In this document: piece after piece, positions 37,833-46,125 of the stretch
Position numbering within the stretch: the stretch's first letter is position 1
Layout: each line of letters starts with the position of its first letter
Assembly (NCBI RefSeq): GCF_006539125.1
Contig: NZ_BJMK01000011.1
Span: 1 to 57,815 of the forward strand
DNA from: Gluconobacter sphaericus NBRC 12467
Lineage (GTDB): Bacteria > Pseudomonadota > Alphaproteobacteria > Acetobacterales > Acetobacteraceae
Length of the DNA: 57,815 nucleotides
Direction: 5' to 3'
Made by a program: the position numbers and the translations under genes
The notes under the pieces: model-generated
What the model was told of the DNA's origin: nothing
Database searches by the model: none
What the model saw: the letters and a program-made list of their open reading frames with translations, nothing else

Positions 37833-39032
37833 ATGACTGACACCACGCCCCCCAACAACATGCCGCCCGGCTCCCCGGAGACCCATCTTCCCAGCGCCGA
37901 GACCCGCATTACCGACATCCTGAAAAGCGAGCAGGACGCCCAGGGCTCGAACGTCCTGTCTTTTGCCACTCTGGAGAGCGTATCGGTCCGCAAAGGTCAT
38001 GCCCATGTCTCGCTGGCGACGTCGCGCGAGAACGCGTCGCGCGTGGAGCCACTGCGGCCGCGCGTCGAAGCCGCAATTGCGAGCCTGCCCGGCATCACGG
38101 GCGCCACGCTGTCCTTCACGTCCCATCGTCCCGCAACGCCGGCCGCTGCCAATGCCCCAACTCAGGGCGGCGGCCACCGTCCTTTCAACTTGGGCGACAA
38201 ACGCCGCAATGCCGCAAGCAGACATGCGCCTGAGACGCTGCTGCCCGGCGTCAAGGTCGTCATTGCCGTCGCATCGGGCAAGGGTGGCGTGGGCAAGTCC
38301 ACTACGGCCGTCAACCTGGCGGTCGGGCTGGCCCAGCAGGGCCTGAAAACCGGCCTTCTCGACGCAGACATCTATGGCCCGTCCCTGCCGCGGATGCTGG
38401 GACGCAACGCCCGCCCGGAAGTCGTGGACGGGACGATCCTGCCGATCGAAGCCTGGGGCCTGAAAAGCATGTCGATCGGCTATCTGGTGGACGAGAACCA
38501 GGCCATGATCTGGCGCGGCCCGATGGTCATGGGCGCCCTGACGCAGTTTCTGGGTGAAGTCGAATGGGGCGAACTCGACGTCCTCGTAATCGACATGCCC
38601 CCCGGTACCGGCGACGCCCAACTGACCCTGGCCCAGAAGCTCGGCCCCAAGCTTGCTGCCGGTGGCGCAGTCATCGTCTCCACACCTCAGGATATCGCGT
38701 TGCTGGATGCACGGCGCGGCGTGGCCATGTTCGAACGGATGGCAACGCCCATCCTTGGCGTCGTCGAGAACATGTCCTATTTCTGCTGCCCGAACTGCAA
38801 CCACCGGACGGAGCTGTTCGGGCACGGGGGCGCCAAAGCCGAAGCCGAAAAAATGGGCGTTCCATTCCTCACGGAGATCCCGCTGCTCGCCGATATCCGC
38901 GCAAGTAGCGATGACGGGACTCCGATCATCCTTTCCGCACCCGACAGCGAAGCGGCTCAGGCCTATACACGGCTTGCGCAGGTTGTGGCCCGTTCCCTGC
39001 CTTCCGAACACAGCACGAAAGAGCCGTCATGA
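37833..39032 (+). CDS. mrp: Iron-sulfur cluster carrier ATPase Mrp/ApbC
   Basis: P-loop ATPase that carries and delivers iron-sulfur clusters in the cytoplasm, 399 residues. An N-terminal MIP18-like domain (about 25-95) is followed by a low-complexity Ala/Pro linker. The deviant Walker A is VASGKGGVGKSTTAVNLA (about 150). Walker B lies in LDVLVIDMPPGTGDAQL. The cluster-binding CxxC is in SYFCCPNCNHRTELFGHGG. The stop overlaps the start of the tiny lipoprotein gene by four bases. Confidence 0.95.
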   Translation: MTDTTPPNNMPPGSPETHLPSAETRITDILKSEQDAQGSNVLSFATLESVSVRKGHAHVSLATSRENASRVEPLRPRVEAAIASLPGITGATLSFTSHRPATPAAANAPTQGGGHRPFNLGDKRRNAASRHAPETLLPGVKVVIAVASGKGGVGKSTTAVNLAVGLAQQGLKTGLLDADIYGPSLPRMLGRNARPEVVDGTILPIEAWGLKSMSIGYLVDENQAMIWRGPMVMGALTQFLGEVEWGELDVLVIDMPPGTGDAQLTLAQKLGPKLAAGGAVIVSTPQDIALLDARRGVAMFERMATPILGVVENMSYFCCPNCNHRTELFGHGGAKAEAEKMGVPFLTEIPLLADIRASSDDGTPIILSAPDSEAAQAYTRLAQVVARSLPSEHSTKEPS

Positions 39033-39199
39033 TCCGTATTCTTCTCCTCGGCGCCTGCCTGACAGGAGCAGGCCTGACACTGACTGGCTGCTCCCATACG
39101 GTCACGCATCAGGGGCTTTCTTCCGACGGCTATGGCTTTACGAAAGACTCACAGCATCTGCCTCCGCCCGCAGACCTGATCACCCCCATCCCGCGCTGA
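39029..39199 (+). CDS. Tiny lipoprotein
   Basis: A 56-residue lipoprotein whose start ATG overlaps the mrp stop (ATGA). The signal sequence is IRILLLGACLTGAGLTLTGC, ending in lipobox LTGC with Cys20 or so as the lipidated residue. The mature part is only about 35 residues (HTVTHQGLSSDGYGF and onwards), ending LITPIPR. No Asp follows the Cys, so outer-membrane sorting is expected. I know no family. Its coupling to mrp supports translation. Confidence 0.75.
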   Translation: MIRILLLGACLTGAGLTLTGCSHTVTHQGLSSDGYGFTKDSQHLPPPADLITPIPR

Positions 39200-39290
39200 A
39201 ATCCAAACGAAAATCTGGCACGCGAACAAAGAATCGTTCTCGGGCGCTTGACCTGACAGCCCCGGACATGGAAAAACCCGCACTACCGAT

Positions 39291-39365
39291 GCCGGGTTAG
39301 CACAGTGGTAGTGCAGCGGTTTTGTAAACCGAAGGTCGGGGGTTCAAATCCCTCACCCGGCACCA
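39291..39365 (+). tRNA. tRNA-Thr (anticodon TGT)
   Basis: Complete tRNA with encoded CCA. The acceptor stem is GCCGGGT / ACCCGGC. The D arm holds AGCACAGTGGTAGTGC. The anticodon arm is CGGTT-TTGTAAA-AACCG with anticodon TGT (threonine, ACA). The T arm is CGGGGGTTCAAATCCCTCA with near-standard TTCAAAT. It is followed by an AT-rich non-coding stretch. Confidence 0.96.
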
Positions 39366-39806
39366 GCTTTTTCGAAAAGCATGGCGACAGCGACGGGCGG
39401 ACGGCTAATGCCGTTCAGGGCGTAGTTTACCTGCGCATTTTTGCCATAAAATCAGAATTCTTACCCCGCACCAGTAGTGCACAAGTATCGCACCCACAGA
39501 GGGTGAAATGTGGGTATTCCAATAATCGTCTTGACAGACTTGGCGCTAAATCCTGATCAGCCTTGCTGACCCGATTCTAAAATTATCGCATTAAATCAAT
39601 ATCTTAAAAAATTTTACGCTCCCAGAAATACGAATCGGAGCGCTCCAGGCAGATGGTAACACCTTGTGGATAAGTCTGTTTGTAAAAAGCCCTGAGATAA
39701 ATGTGATAAAGTTCACACGAATCCCCGCTGAATCTCTCATGACGGCCCATGAAGTAAAAAAACAGAAAATATCTGCTTTTACTTACCGTTTATTGGATCA
39801 AATATT
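39366..39806. other. AT-rich non-coding stretch after tRNA-Thr
   Basis: This 441-base stretch has no gene I can support. It is plainly richer in A and T than its surroundings, especially 39560-39650 and 39760-39806. At 39460-39474 there is an imperfect copy (13 of 15 bases) of the 3' end of tRNA-Thr at 39352-39366. Other marks are a perfect TGTGA-N6-TCACA palindrome at 39702-39717, a match to the DnaA-box consensus at 39665-39673 and a 10-base palindrome GGAGCGCTCC near 39635. It may be the scar of an element once integrated at the tRNA gene, but no integrase or mobility gene remains. Confidence 0.5.
39702..39717. promoter_or_regulatory. CRP/FNR-like palindrome
   Basis: TGTGATAAAGTTCACA is a perfect TGTGA-N6-TCACA dyad, the classical CRP consensus, flanked by AAA on the left. 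CRP/FNR family proteins exist in Alphaproteobacteria, though their half-sites vary. It lies about 90 bases past the stop of the small membrane protein gene and well away from any clear promoter start, so its target is uncertain. Confidence 0.4.
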
Positions 39807-40025
39807 TTATGGAGTATGCCAGAAAAAATGAATGGCAACAGATATCAGGACAAGCGAGCCCGCTATCCCGGCCCAGACAAGAAGATTGGGTGGCTTTACA
39901 GGAGCGTCTTCCACAGGGCTTTCAAGCTGTGCTTCCCGCGCCTCGCTCATCAGCCGTTCAAGATCGCTTTTGGCAGAATCGTTTCCAAGAGATGCGAAGC
40001 CGGGGCTGGATTCAGGATTGGCCAT
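39807..40025 (-). CDS. Small membrane-anchored protein downstream of thyX
   Basis: A 72-residue protein with a soluble acidic N-terminal part ([21 protein letters not shown]) and one C-terminal hydrophobic helix ([21 protein letters not shown]) that would tail-anchor it in the inner membrane. Its start ATG at 40025 lies 14 bases inside the thyX end, so it is translationally coupled. I recognise no family. The gene is in the correct place to belong to the thyX transcript. Confidence 0.65.
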   Translation of the reverse strand: MANPESSPGFASLGNDSAKSDLERLMSEAREAQLESPVEDAPVKPPNLLVWAGIAGSLVLISVAIHFFWHTP

Positions 40026-40923
40026 CCAGAACCGCCACCATTTCCGACCATTCACGCTTGGTCAGGCCCGAATTTTCCTGCGTGACCGTTTCACCGGTCA
40101 GACGGCGGCGCACCACCTTTAGCATACCAGCAGAAAGCGTGAAGGCGCCAAGACGATATTCCTCGAATGCCGCAGACGTCGCGGGCACCCAGGCCTTGAG
40201 AATTTCGATCATCTTTTCCGCATAGACACGGATCTCGTACTGCGCATGCGGATCAGCGCGCAGGGCGAGGAAATGCATCAGATTGTGCAGATCGATCTTC
40301 CAGTACCACTGCGTGTAGGTGTTCAGGGTCAGATTGATCCGTGCAAGCTCACGCGCCAGCCCCGTACCTTCAGGGTTCAGCAGGCTCTCATAATCGTCGT
40401 AGCACTGGCTGGCATCCCGGCGCAGGATTTCCAGAACCTCATGCGCTGTCTCGGCATCCAGTGCATCGCTGCGTCCCTGCCGGTTTGAACTGCTCTGCGC
40501 AGCGACCTGATCCGTCGCCGGAAGGTAGAATTCCCGATCCAGAATGGAATAGCGCGCCGAATACTCGTTCACGCTCGCCATACGGTGACGAATCCACTGC
40601 CGCGCGACGAACACTGGCAGCTTCACATGGAATTTGATCTCGCACATCTCGAACGGCGTCGAATGACGGTGACGCATCAGATAGCGGATCAGACCCGCAT
40701 CTTCGGACACCTTCTTCGTCCCGCGACCATAGGACACACGCGCAGCCTGAACGACCGCGCCATCGTCGCCCATATAATCGACCACGCGCAGGAAACCATG
40801 ATCCAGCACCTCGAAAGGCGTGAAAAGCAGGTTTTCCATCGCCGCCACGGTCGGACGGGACGTAAGCTGGGGTTCGCTGCGCTGCGCTTCGATTTCAGCG
40901 CGCTGTTCGGATGTCAGTGCCAT
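40012..40923 (-). CDS. thyX: Flavin-dependent thymidylate synthase
   Basis: Makes dTMP from dUMP using methylene-tetrahydrofolate and FAD/NADPH. The 303-residue protein has two family signatures: [19 protein letters not shown] (about 80-98) and the ThyX motif [15 protein letters not shown] (about 111-125), the RHR-x7-S pattern. Further [25 protein letters not shown] lies in two adjoining segments. Length is at the long end for the family, with about 60 extra residues at the N-terminus. No thyA is in this window. The downstream small membrane gene overlaps its end. Confidence 0.97.
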   Translation of the reverse strand: MALTSEQRAEIEAQRSEPQLTSRPTVAAMENLLFTPFEVLDHGFLRVVDYMGDDGAVVQAARVSYGRGTKKVSEDAGLIRYLMRHRHSTPFEMCEIKFHVKLPVFVARQWIRHRMASVNEYSARYSILDREFYLPATDQVAAQSSSNRQGRSDALDAETAHEVLEILRRDASQCYDDYESLLNPEGTGLARELARINLTLNTYTQWYWKIDLHNLMHFLALRADPHAQYEIRVYAEKMIEILKAWVPATSAAFEEYRLGAFTLSAGMLKVVRRRLTGETVTQENSGLTKREWSEMVAVLDGQS

Positions 40924-41027
40924 GGCGGCGGCTTTAGCATGCGCTTTCGTCCCGCGTCATCCGAATGAATCGGATTGACACGATTCCGGACGTCTAATTT
41001 TTTTCGTAGCCGCTTTTCCCTTGCGAC

Positions 41028-41340
41028 AGGCCAGCCGGGCTCCTATGTTCACCAATGCAAGGGGTTCGTCCCCGGCTATGGCGATAAACGGTAAGTGGAA
41101 TAAGTGTTGTGGACCCGGGGGCAGTGCCCGGCGTCTCCACCATGAAAAACCCCTCGCAAAAGGGGTCTGTGGGGACGAAACAGGCTCGACGCGCACGGTA
41201 AAGACTTATCTTTTGCCCGGCATTGTACCACCGTCATCGGGCTAAACTTACAAGTGCCAACGATAACTCAGAGGTGCTCGCTGTCGCTGCATAAGCGATA
41301 AGCGCGGTTCGGGAGGGCACCGGGCAACAGAAGCCCTCCC
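41028..41340 (+). ncRNA. ssrA: Circularly permuted two-piece tmRNA
   Basis: Trans-translation RNA in the permuted form found in Alphaproteobacteria. The acceptor piece is encoded first; it ends with a T-arm-like region and GCGTCTCCACCA (CCA at 41140-41142). A short intervening hairpin (CCCCT, AGGGG) follows. The coding piece starts GGGGACG at 41171-41177, which pairs over seven bases with CGTCTCC at 41132-41138 to rebuild the acceptor stem. The tag frame at 41256-41294 reads ANDNSEVLAVAA followed by TAA. The GGGAGGGC / GCCCTCCC stem at 41311-41340 ends the coding piece or terminates transcription. The outer 5' boundary near 41028 is estimated from the pairing AGCCGGG (41033) with CCCGGCT (41071). 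Confidence 0.92.
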
Positions 41341-41442
41341 ACCTCATCATGTCTCCGACATTCCTCTCAAAGACGGCTTGCCATCCGTGCCGGTCTGTCG
41401 CATCCCTTGATGAAAGTTGACCGAAACATCAGGCTTGCGACC

Positions 41443-42018
41443 ATGAGCGACGACGATCACAACGGCCAGGACGGCTTCGAGCACGAGCTTCCCGAAAGCC
41501 TTCTCCCTTATGATGACTGGGTGGAAGACGCCTACCGTGAGGTCATGCTGCGTGCGATCGAGCATGTTGCGGCCGAGGGGCTGCCGGGGGCCCATCACTT
41601 CTATCTGACATTCCGGACGAACCGGCCGGATGTGATCATCCCTGCCCGTCTGCGGGCACAGTATCCCGAAGAAATGACCATCGTTCTTCAGCACCAGTTC
41701 TGGGATCTGGCGTTGAACCGCGAGAAGAACGTGATTTCCGTTGGCCTCTCCTTCGGCGGCGTCGGCAGCATCCTGAGCATCCCCGTGAACGCCATCACGG
41801 CCTTTGCTGATCCCCATATCCGCATGGCGCTGCGCTTCAGCCATTCCCCGCTGGAGGAGGATGACGACGTCGAAATCCCCGAAGGCGCTGTAGAGCCGGA
41901 CGATATCGATCCCGCTCACCACCCTGAGGTCCAGCCGGAAACGGCACCCTCCAAAGACGTAAAGAAAGATGCGGAAGTCGTTAGCCTAGCCGCATTCCGA
42001 AAGCGGCCGCCAACCTGA
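41443..42018 (+). CDS. sspB: ClpXP adaptor SspB, alphaproteobacterial type
   Basis: Adaptor that binds ssrA-tagged proteins and hands them to ClpXP. It has about 191 residues. The substrate-binding fold is seen in LPYDDWVEDAYREVMLRAI, HHFYLTFRTN, PEEMTIVLQHQFWDL and IPVNAITAFADPHIRMALRF. A long acidic, disordered linker (EEDDDVEIPEGAVEPDD) leads to the C-terminal tail VVSLAAFRKR, which resembles the ClpX-docking tail of Caulobacter SspB. It lies directly downstream of ssrA on the same strand, about 100 bases apart. ATG 41443 is chosen on homology; an in-frame ATG at 41410 would add 11 residues. Confidence 0.93.
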   Translation: MSDDDHNGQDGFEHELPESLLPYDDWVEDAYREVMLRAIEHVAAEGLPGAHHFYLTFRTNRPDVIIPARLRAQYPEEMTIVLQHQFWDLALNREKNVISVGLSFGGVGSILSIPVNAITAFADPHIRMALRFSHSPLEEDDDVEIPEGAVEPDDIDPAHHPEVQPETAPSKDVKKDAEVVSLAAFRKRPPT

Positions 42019-42110
42019 GCATCCGCCCTGCAGGATTTCGAAAACAGATTGGCCAGACAGTGTTTTTCCGGCCTATATTAGCCGGAATGTCGCTCTCATG
42101 AGGGATCCCC

Positions 42111-42503
42111 ATGCGCTTTACCGTCGATCGCCTTGACCATATCGTGCTGACCGTCCGAGACCGGACCCTGTCTGCGTCTTGGTATCAGCGTGTTCTGGGA
42201 ATGGATATCGACGAATACGGCCGCAACAACCGTGTGGCCCTTAGCTTTGGCGGGCAGAAAATTAATCTGCGTCCTGAAGGCTCAGAAGGCTGGGAGACGG
42301 CGGGCGATGCCGCGCCGGGAACGTCAGACCTGTGCTTTACGACAGCCATCGCCAGCGAACATATCGTCCGGCATCTGGAAAAATGCGGAGTGGAGATCGT
42401 CGAAGGCCCGGTAGCGCGTTTAGGGGCGCTGGGTCCGATCACGTCCGTCTATTGCCGCGACCCGGACGGTAATCTGATCGAACTCGCCTCCTATAACGGC
42501 TGA
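42111..42503 (+). CDS. VOC family protein (glyoxalase/dioxygenase-like)
   Basis: A 130-residue vicinal-oxygen-chelate protein with two beta-alpha-beta-beta-beta modules. The metal-binding residues are in VDRLDHIVLTVRD (His), a central region with SDLCFTTAI, and the late GNLIELASYN (Glu). This resembles small YwkD- or biuret-type VOC proteins used in diverse detoxification and ring-cleavage reactions. GAGGGA precedes the ATG. It follows sspB by 92 bases and includes a small inverted repeat TCCGGC / GCCGGA in the gap. Substrate unknown. Confidence 0.85.
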   Translation: MRFTVDRLDHIVLTVRDRTLSASWYQRVLGMDIDEYGRNNRVALSFGGQKINLRPEGSEGWETAGDAAPGTSDLCFTTAIASEHIVRHLEKCGVEIVEGPVARLGALGPITSVYCRDPDGNLIELASYNG

Positions 42504-42536
42504 GGACGGCAGAGCAACGCCCCGCCGCCCACTGGG

Positions 42537-42755
42537 TCACCAATTCTTGGAAATCAGCCAGAACTCTTCGGAAGTCAGCGTGATGGCATTACAGTCCTTC
42601 GTTTCGGCCGCAGCCTTGGCGAGGGCGTGAATGCGTTCGATCATGATCGTCTTGCGCTGGTGAGCCTCGGACGTTTCTTTGACGGTCGATAAAGTCTGCA
42701 GAGCGGACTCGGACGCTTTGGCGACGCGCGCGGCGTCAATAGCGGCATAAGACAT
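42537..42755 (-). CDS. Small helical protein of unknown function
   Basis: A 72-residue protein, mostly alpha-helical by eye, with an Ala/Ser-rich first helix (AAIDAARVAKASESALQTL), a Lys/Ile-rich middle (RKTIMIERIHALAKAAAET) and a short Trp-bearing end (EEFWLISKNW). There is no signal peptide, Cys, or recognised motif. A GGGA-type site lies before the ATG. It stands alone between the VOC gene and the ABC exporter. I do not recognise a family. Confidence 0.55.
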   Translation of the reverse strand: MSYAAIDAARVAKASESALQTLSTVKETSEAHQRKTIMIERIHALAKAAAETKDCNAITLTSEEFWLISKNW

Positions 42756-42835
42756 GAACTGTCTCCCTGAATGTCAAAACCAGGAGGCAGCCTACTCCAC
42801 GCAAGATCGGATACCAACTCCGCCAGCAGCACACC

Positions 42836-43633
42836 CTAGACGGGCGTTGCCGCCACCGCTGCCTCATAGGCGTCCAGCACATCCGCAGCCGGACCATCCA
42901 TGCGGACCTCCCCGCTCTCCATCCAGATGATGCGCGTGCACCATTGACGCAGAACCGTCAGCGCATGCGATGTCACGACCAAGATCTCCGCCGCATCGAC
43001 CATCCCTTCCAGCCGCGACCTGGCCTTGTCCTGAAACTTCTGGTCACCGGCCATGAACCATTCGTCCATCAGCAGGATGCGGGAGCGCGGTACCGTTGCC
43101 AGCGCGAAACCCAACCGGATGGACATACCCGAGGAATAGAGACGCACCGGAAGATCGAAAAACACACCCAGATCTGAGAACGCCTCCACATCCTTTTCCA
43201 GCTCCTGCGTTGCTGCCCTGGTCAGTCCCATCCGGCAGGCGAAGAGCTGGATGTTTTCTCGCCCCGTGAGCTCGCTGTTCATGCCGGCTTTCGGATCGAT
43301 AAGAGCATGGGTATCGCCTTCGATATCCAGAATCCCATCATCCGTTTCATAAATCCCGGCCAGAACACGCAGCAGCGTCGATTTTCCCGCCCCGTTATGC
43401 CCAACGAGGCCGACCCTTTCTCCTTCCGAAATCGTGAAGCTGACCCGAGAAAGAGCCTGGACTTCCACGACCTCGGCGGCATTGCCGCTCACCCGCATCC
43501 TCCCACCAACCGCTTCCGTCTTTCCGGACACAGTGCTTCGGGCACGGGACAGCAGGGTCTTTTTCAGGGAGCGGGAACCGCCGTGGAGTACGGGGAAAGA
43601 CAGGGATAGATCTTCAAGACGGATATGGGCCAT
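42836..43633 (-). CDS. Polysaccharide ABC exporter, ATP-binding subunit (Wzt/KpsT-like)
   Basis: ATPase of an ABC-2-type polysaccharide exporter, 265 residues. Walker A GHNGAGKST lies at 78-86, the signature YSSGMSIRLGFA near 170, and Walker B ILLMDEWF with MAGDQKFQDKA. The loop spacing and the AL-IDPKAGMN segment fit the Wzt/RfbE/KpsT type. It has no C-terminal carbohydrate-binding domain, which some Wzt proteins use to recognise the O-antigen chain end. The start ATG at 43633 lies four bases after the stop of the permease gene, so the pair is coupled. Exported polymer unknown. Confidence 0.92.
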   Translation of the reverse strand: MAHIRLEDLSLSFPVLHGGSRSLKKTLLSRARSTVSGKTEAVGGRMRVSGNAAEVVEVQALSRVSFTISEGERVGLVGHNGAGKSTLLRVLAGIYETDDGILDIEGDTHALIDPKAGMNSELTGRENIQLFACRMGLTRAATQELEKDVEAFSDLGVFFDLPVRLYSSGMSIRLGFALATVPRSRILLMDEWFMAGDQKFQDKARSRLEGMVDAAEILVVTSHALTVLRQWCTRIIWMESGEVRMDGPAADVLDAYEAAVAATPV

Positions 43634-43637
43634 GGCG

Positions 43638-44507
43638 TCAGATCCAAAAAACCAGGCGCGACCGCACCCGGATGAATGACCGCACGGCAATCAGCCAGAA
43701 CACGACGCTGGTGACCAGCGCAATGCTCCAGATCTGCAAGGACGGCACACGGCCCAGAAGCGGCTCACGCACGATTTCCAGCAGCGGATAGAACGGATTG
43801 TACAGCAGGTAAGCTGCCCTGGGCCCGAGCTGCTGCGGCATCCAGATGACCGGCGTGACATAGAACACGATCTGTAACAGCGCGCCGATGATCGGTGCGA
43901 CATCGCGGAAACGCGCGCAGAGCGAACCAAACAACATACAGGCGGCAAAACCGTCCAATCCCCACAGCACAAGCGCAGGGATCGCCAGCAGGGCGTCGAT
44001 CCCCGGCCAGAGATGATAGAGGGCGAACACGCCAAGCGGCACGACGATGTTGTGAGCGAAAACGATTGCATTGCGCACCACGACCCGCACCGCATACAGC
44101 AGGAACGGCAGTCGAACAGATCGCACCATGTCCTCGGCATCAAGGAAGCATGTGCAGGATTCCTGGATCAGGCTGGAGAACCCGACGCTCCACAGAGTCA
44201 GCGACAGCGACAAAAACGGTAGATAGGACGCAAGCTGCATGTGAAACAGCTTACTGTAGAGCGTCCCCATCGAAGCGACCATCAGGGCAGAGGTAATGGT
44301 CAGCCAGAACGGCCCGAGCGCGGACCCGCGGTACCGGAGCCTGATATCGAGCCAGCCCAGCCTGACACCCAGACGCCATAAACGCCGTGTTTCTTTCCAG
44401 TCAGCCCAAGCCCGAGCCGCAGGACTGCCCCGAAGAGCATCACGACTGACCTGCCTGTGCGGCGCATCGTTACGTGCGGCATCTGAAGCTGGAGGAGATA
44501 CACTCAT
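43638..44507 (-). CDS. Polysaccharide ABC exporter, permease subunit (Wzm/KpsM-like)
   Basis: ABC-2-type permease, 289 residues, with six hydrophobic helices after a charged N-terminal tail of about 45 residues. The start of the membrane part, LRYRGSALGPFWLTITSALMV, is the family signature. Further helices include FLLYAVRVVVRNAIVFAHNI, IGALLQIVFYVTPVIWMP and VTSVVFWLIAV near the end. It is the membrane partner of the ATP-binding subunit encoded four bases downstream. There are no glycosyltransferase genes beside it, so the polymer is built by genes elsewhere. It is divergent from the lytic transglycosylase gene with 207 bases between. Confidence 0.9.
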   Translation of the reverse strand: MSVSPPASDAARNDAPHRQVSRDALRGSPAARAWADWKETRRLWRLGVRLGWLDIRLRYRGSALGPFWLTITSALMVASMGTLYSKLFHMQLASYLPFLSLSLTLWSVGFSSLIQESCTCFLDAEDMVRSVRLPFLLYAVRVVVRNAIVFAHNIVVPLGVFALYHLWPGIDALLAIPALVLWGLDGFAACMLFGSLCARFRDVAPIIGALLQIVFYVTPVIWMPQQLGPRAAYLLYNPFYPLLEIVREPLLGRVPSLQIWSIALVTSVVFWLIAVRSFIRVRSRLVFWI

Positions 44508-44714
44508 ATGGTCCGCCTACCCGATCCCCCCACCCCCGGCAAGAAGGCGGGCGGGAGAAGCTCATATTCGGGAAATAAATCTCCGCTACACTCCTTTCCG
44601 TAAGCTGTTTTCTGTTAGAAAATCTGTTCTGCAGAGCCCTTTTTCCTAGTTTCGCCGTAATCCCCGTGTATGCTGGTCACATTGAGACAAGTTTTTCTCA
44701 GGTGCCCAGACCCG

Positions 44715-46073
44715 ATGCCCAGACCCGCCTTTCCGTTTCGGACCACTGTCCGCACCCTGTCTCTCATCCGTGCGGGTGTCGCTTTTAGTCTGGTCGGACT
44801 GCTCGCCGCCTGCGCTGGCAACAATGCTGACATGGGCGGCGGATCGGAGCTTCCGGTTTCACAGGAAGCAGCGAATTACCGCGCCCATGCGAAATCCTAT
44901 TATGCCCCTCCCGGCCCACCCAGTGATCCCTGGGGGCCTTACATCCAAGAGGCTTCCAACCGCTTTGATGTACCCGAAGCCTGGATCCGGGCCGTCATGC
45001 AGCAGGAATCGGGCGGACACCTTTTCGATCATAACGGTAATTTCATCACATCGGTTCCCGGCGCCATGGGCCTTCTTCAACTCATGCCACCAACCTATGA
45101 CGACATGCGCCAGCAATACGGGCTTGGCGAAGATCCTTACGACCCGCACGACAACATCCTCGCGGGGACGGCCTATCTCCGGCAAATGTATGATATCTAC
45201 GGATCTCCCGGCTTTCTCGCGGCCTATAACGACGGACCCGGAAGCCTCGACCGCTATCTCCGTCGGGGCCGCGCCCTGCCCCGCGAAACACGCCGCTATG
45301 TGGCTGCCATCGGCCCGCATATCGCTGGCATCACGCCGCATAACCGCTCCGCGGCCGACCTTCTGGTCGCCCAGCACGATCCCAATTCCCAGGTCATGCT
45401 GGCCCAGAACACACAATCAGCAGACATAGCCCCCGTCACTTCTGCTTCCGAGCAGCAGGCCGTCAGCGCAGCATGGAGCCACAGGGAAACCACCGGGACA
45501 TCGCCTGACGATTCAGATTCCGAGACTCCGACCTCGACAGCTCAGACGGCTCCCATCCAGGTTGCATCCGCCGCAGGATCCGAGGCCCCCGCTAGCATCA
45601 GCGCAGCCTGGGCCGCGCGCGGTTTTGCGCCGACACCGGCCCGGCCCACCCTCCGGCAGGCGTCCGTTCCCGATGACGAAGTCGCGGATAACCGGGTTAC
45701 GGCACAGGAAATCCCGATCGGGCATCACCTGCGGCCTCAGCCAATCATGGCCGTCATGCCGGCCAGCCGGCTGCAGCCCCACATTACCCTTCCGGCAGTC
45801 TCCACGTCGTCCAAAGCGGCAACGGGCAACTGGGCCATTCAGGTCGGCGCCTTCGCCAATTCGAAGCAGGCAAGCATTGCCACGTCGGCAGCCCACAGCA
45901 AAGGTGGCGCCGTAGTGGCTTCGGCCCGATCACAGGTTGAGAGCGTGAAGGGGGGCCGTTCGCATCTCTATCGCGCCCGCCTCACCGGTCTGACGCATGA
46001 AAATGCAGTTGCAGCCTGTCGCCGTCTGTCGCACGGTTCTCCATGCGTCGTGGTTCCGCCCGGCGCATATTGA
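44715..46073 (+). CDS. Lytic transglycosylase lipoprotein with SPOR domain
   Basis: Peptidoglycan-cleaving lipoprotein, about 452 residues. A signal sequence ends in lipobox LLAAC, so Cys about 34 is lipidated. The SLT (goose-lysozyme-like) domain runs about 85-210: the catalytic Glu is in AVMQQESGGHL, followed by GAMGLLQLMPPTYDD, the NILAGTAYLRQM block and AAYNDGPGSLDRYL. A long Ala/Thr/Pro-rich linker leads to a SPOR domain in the last 80 residues (NWAIQVGAFANSKQA), which binds denuded glycan at septa. ATG 44715 chosen because it begins the signal sequence. Likely role is cell-wall remodelling at division. Confidence 0.9.
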   Translation: MPRPAFPFRTTVRTLSLIRAGVAFSLVGLLAACAGNNADMGGGSELPVSQEAANYRAHAKSYYAPPGPPSDPWGPYIQEASNRFDVPEAWIRAVMQQESGGHLFDHNGNFITSVPGAMGLLQLMPPTYDDMRQQYGLGEDPYDPHDNILAGTAYLRQMYDIYGSPGFLAAYNDGPGSLDRYLRRGRALPRETRRYVAAIGPHIAGITPHNRSAADLLVAQHDPNSQVMLAQNTQSADIAPVTSASEQQAVSAAWSHRETTGTSPDDSDSETPTSTAQTAPIQVASAAGSEAPASISAAWAARGFAPTPARPTLRQASVPDDEVADNRVTAQEIPIGHHLRPQPIMAVMPASRLQPHITLPAVSTSSKAATGNWAIQVGAFANSKQASIATSAAHSKGGAVVASARSQVESVKGGRSHLYRARLTGLTHENAVAACRRLSHGSPCVVVPPGAY

Positions 46074-46125
46074 TCCGTTTTCCGGGCCTTTCCGCCCGCT
46101 TTTCTGACAGGGATACACCACCCCG

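Noticed and set aside
37737-39011. 424-codon open frame opposite mrp
   Set aside because: Antisense shadow; mrp has all family motifs on the plus strand.
39305-39556. 83-codon frame beginning inside tRNA-Thr
   Set aside because: Its first third is the tRNA read as codons; the rest has no family likeness.
39665-39673. Match to the DnaA-box consensus (TGTGGATAA), suggesting a replication origin
   Set aside because: Only one clear box was found, no cluster and no origin-linked gene such as dnaA, dnaN or hemE nearby; one nine-base match is expected by chance in a window of this size order.
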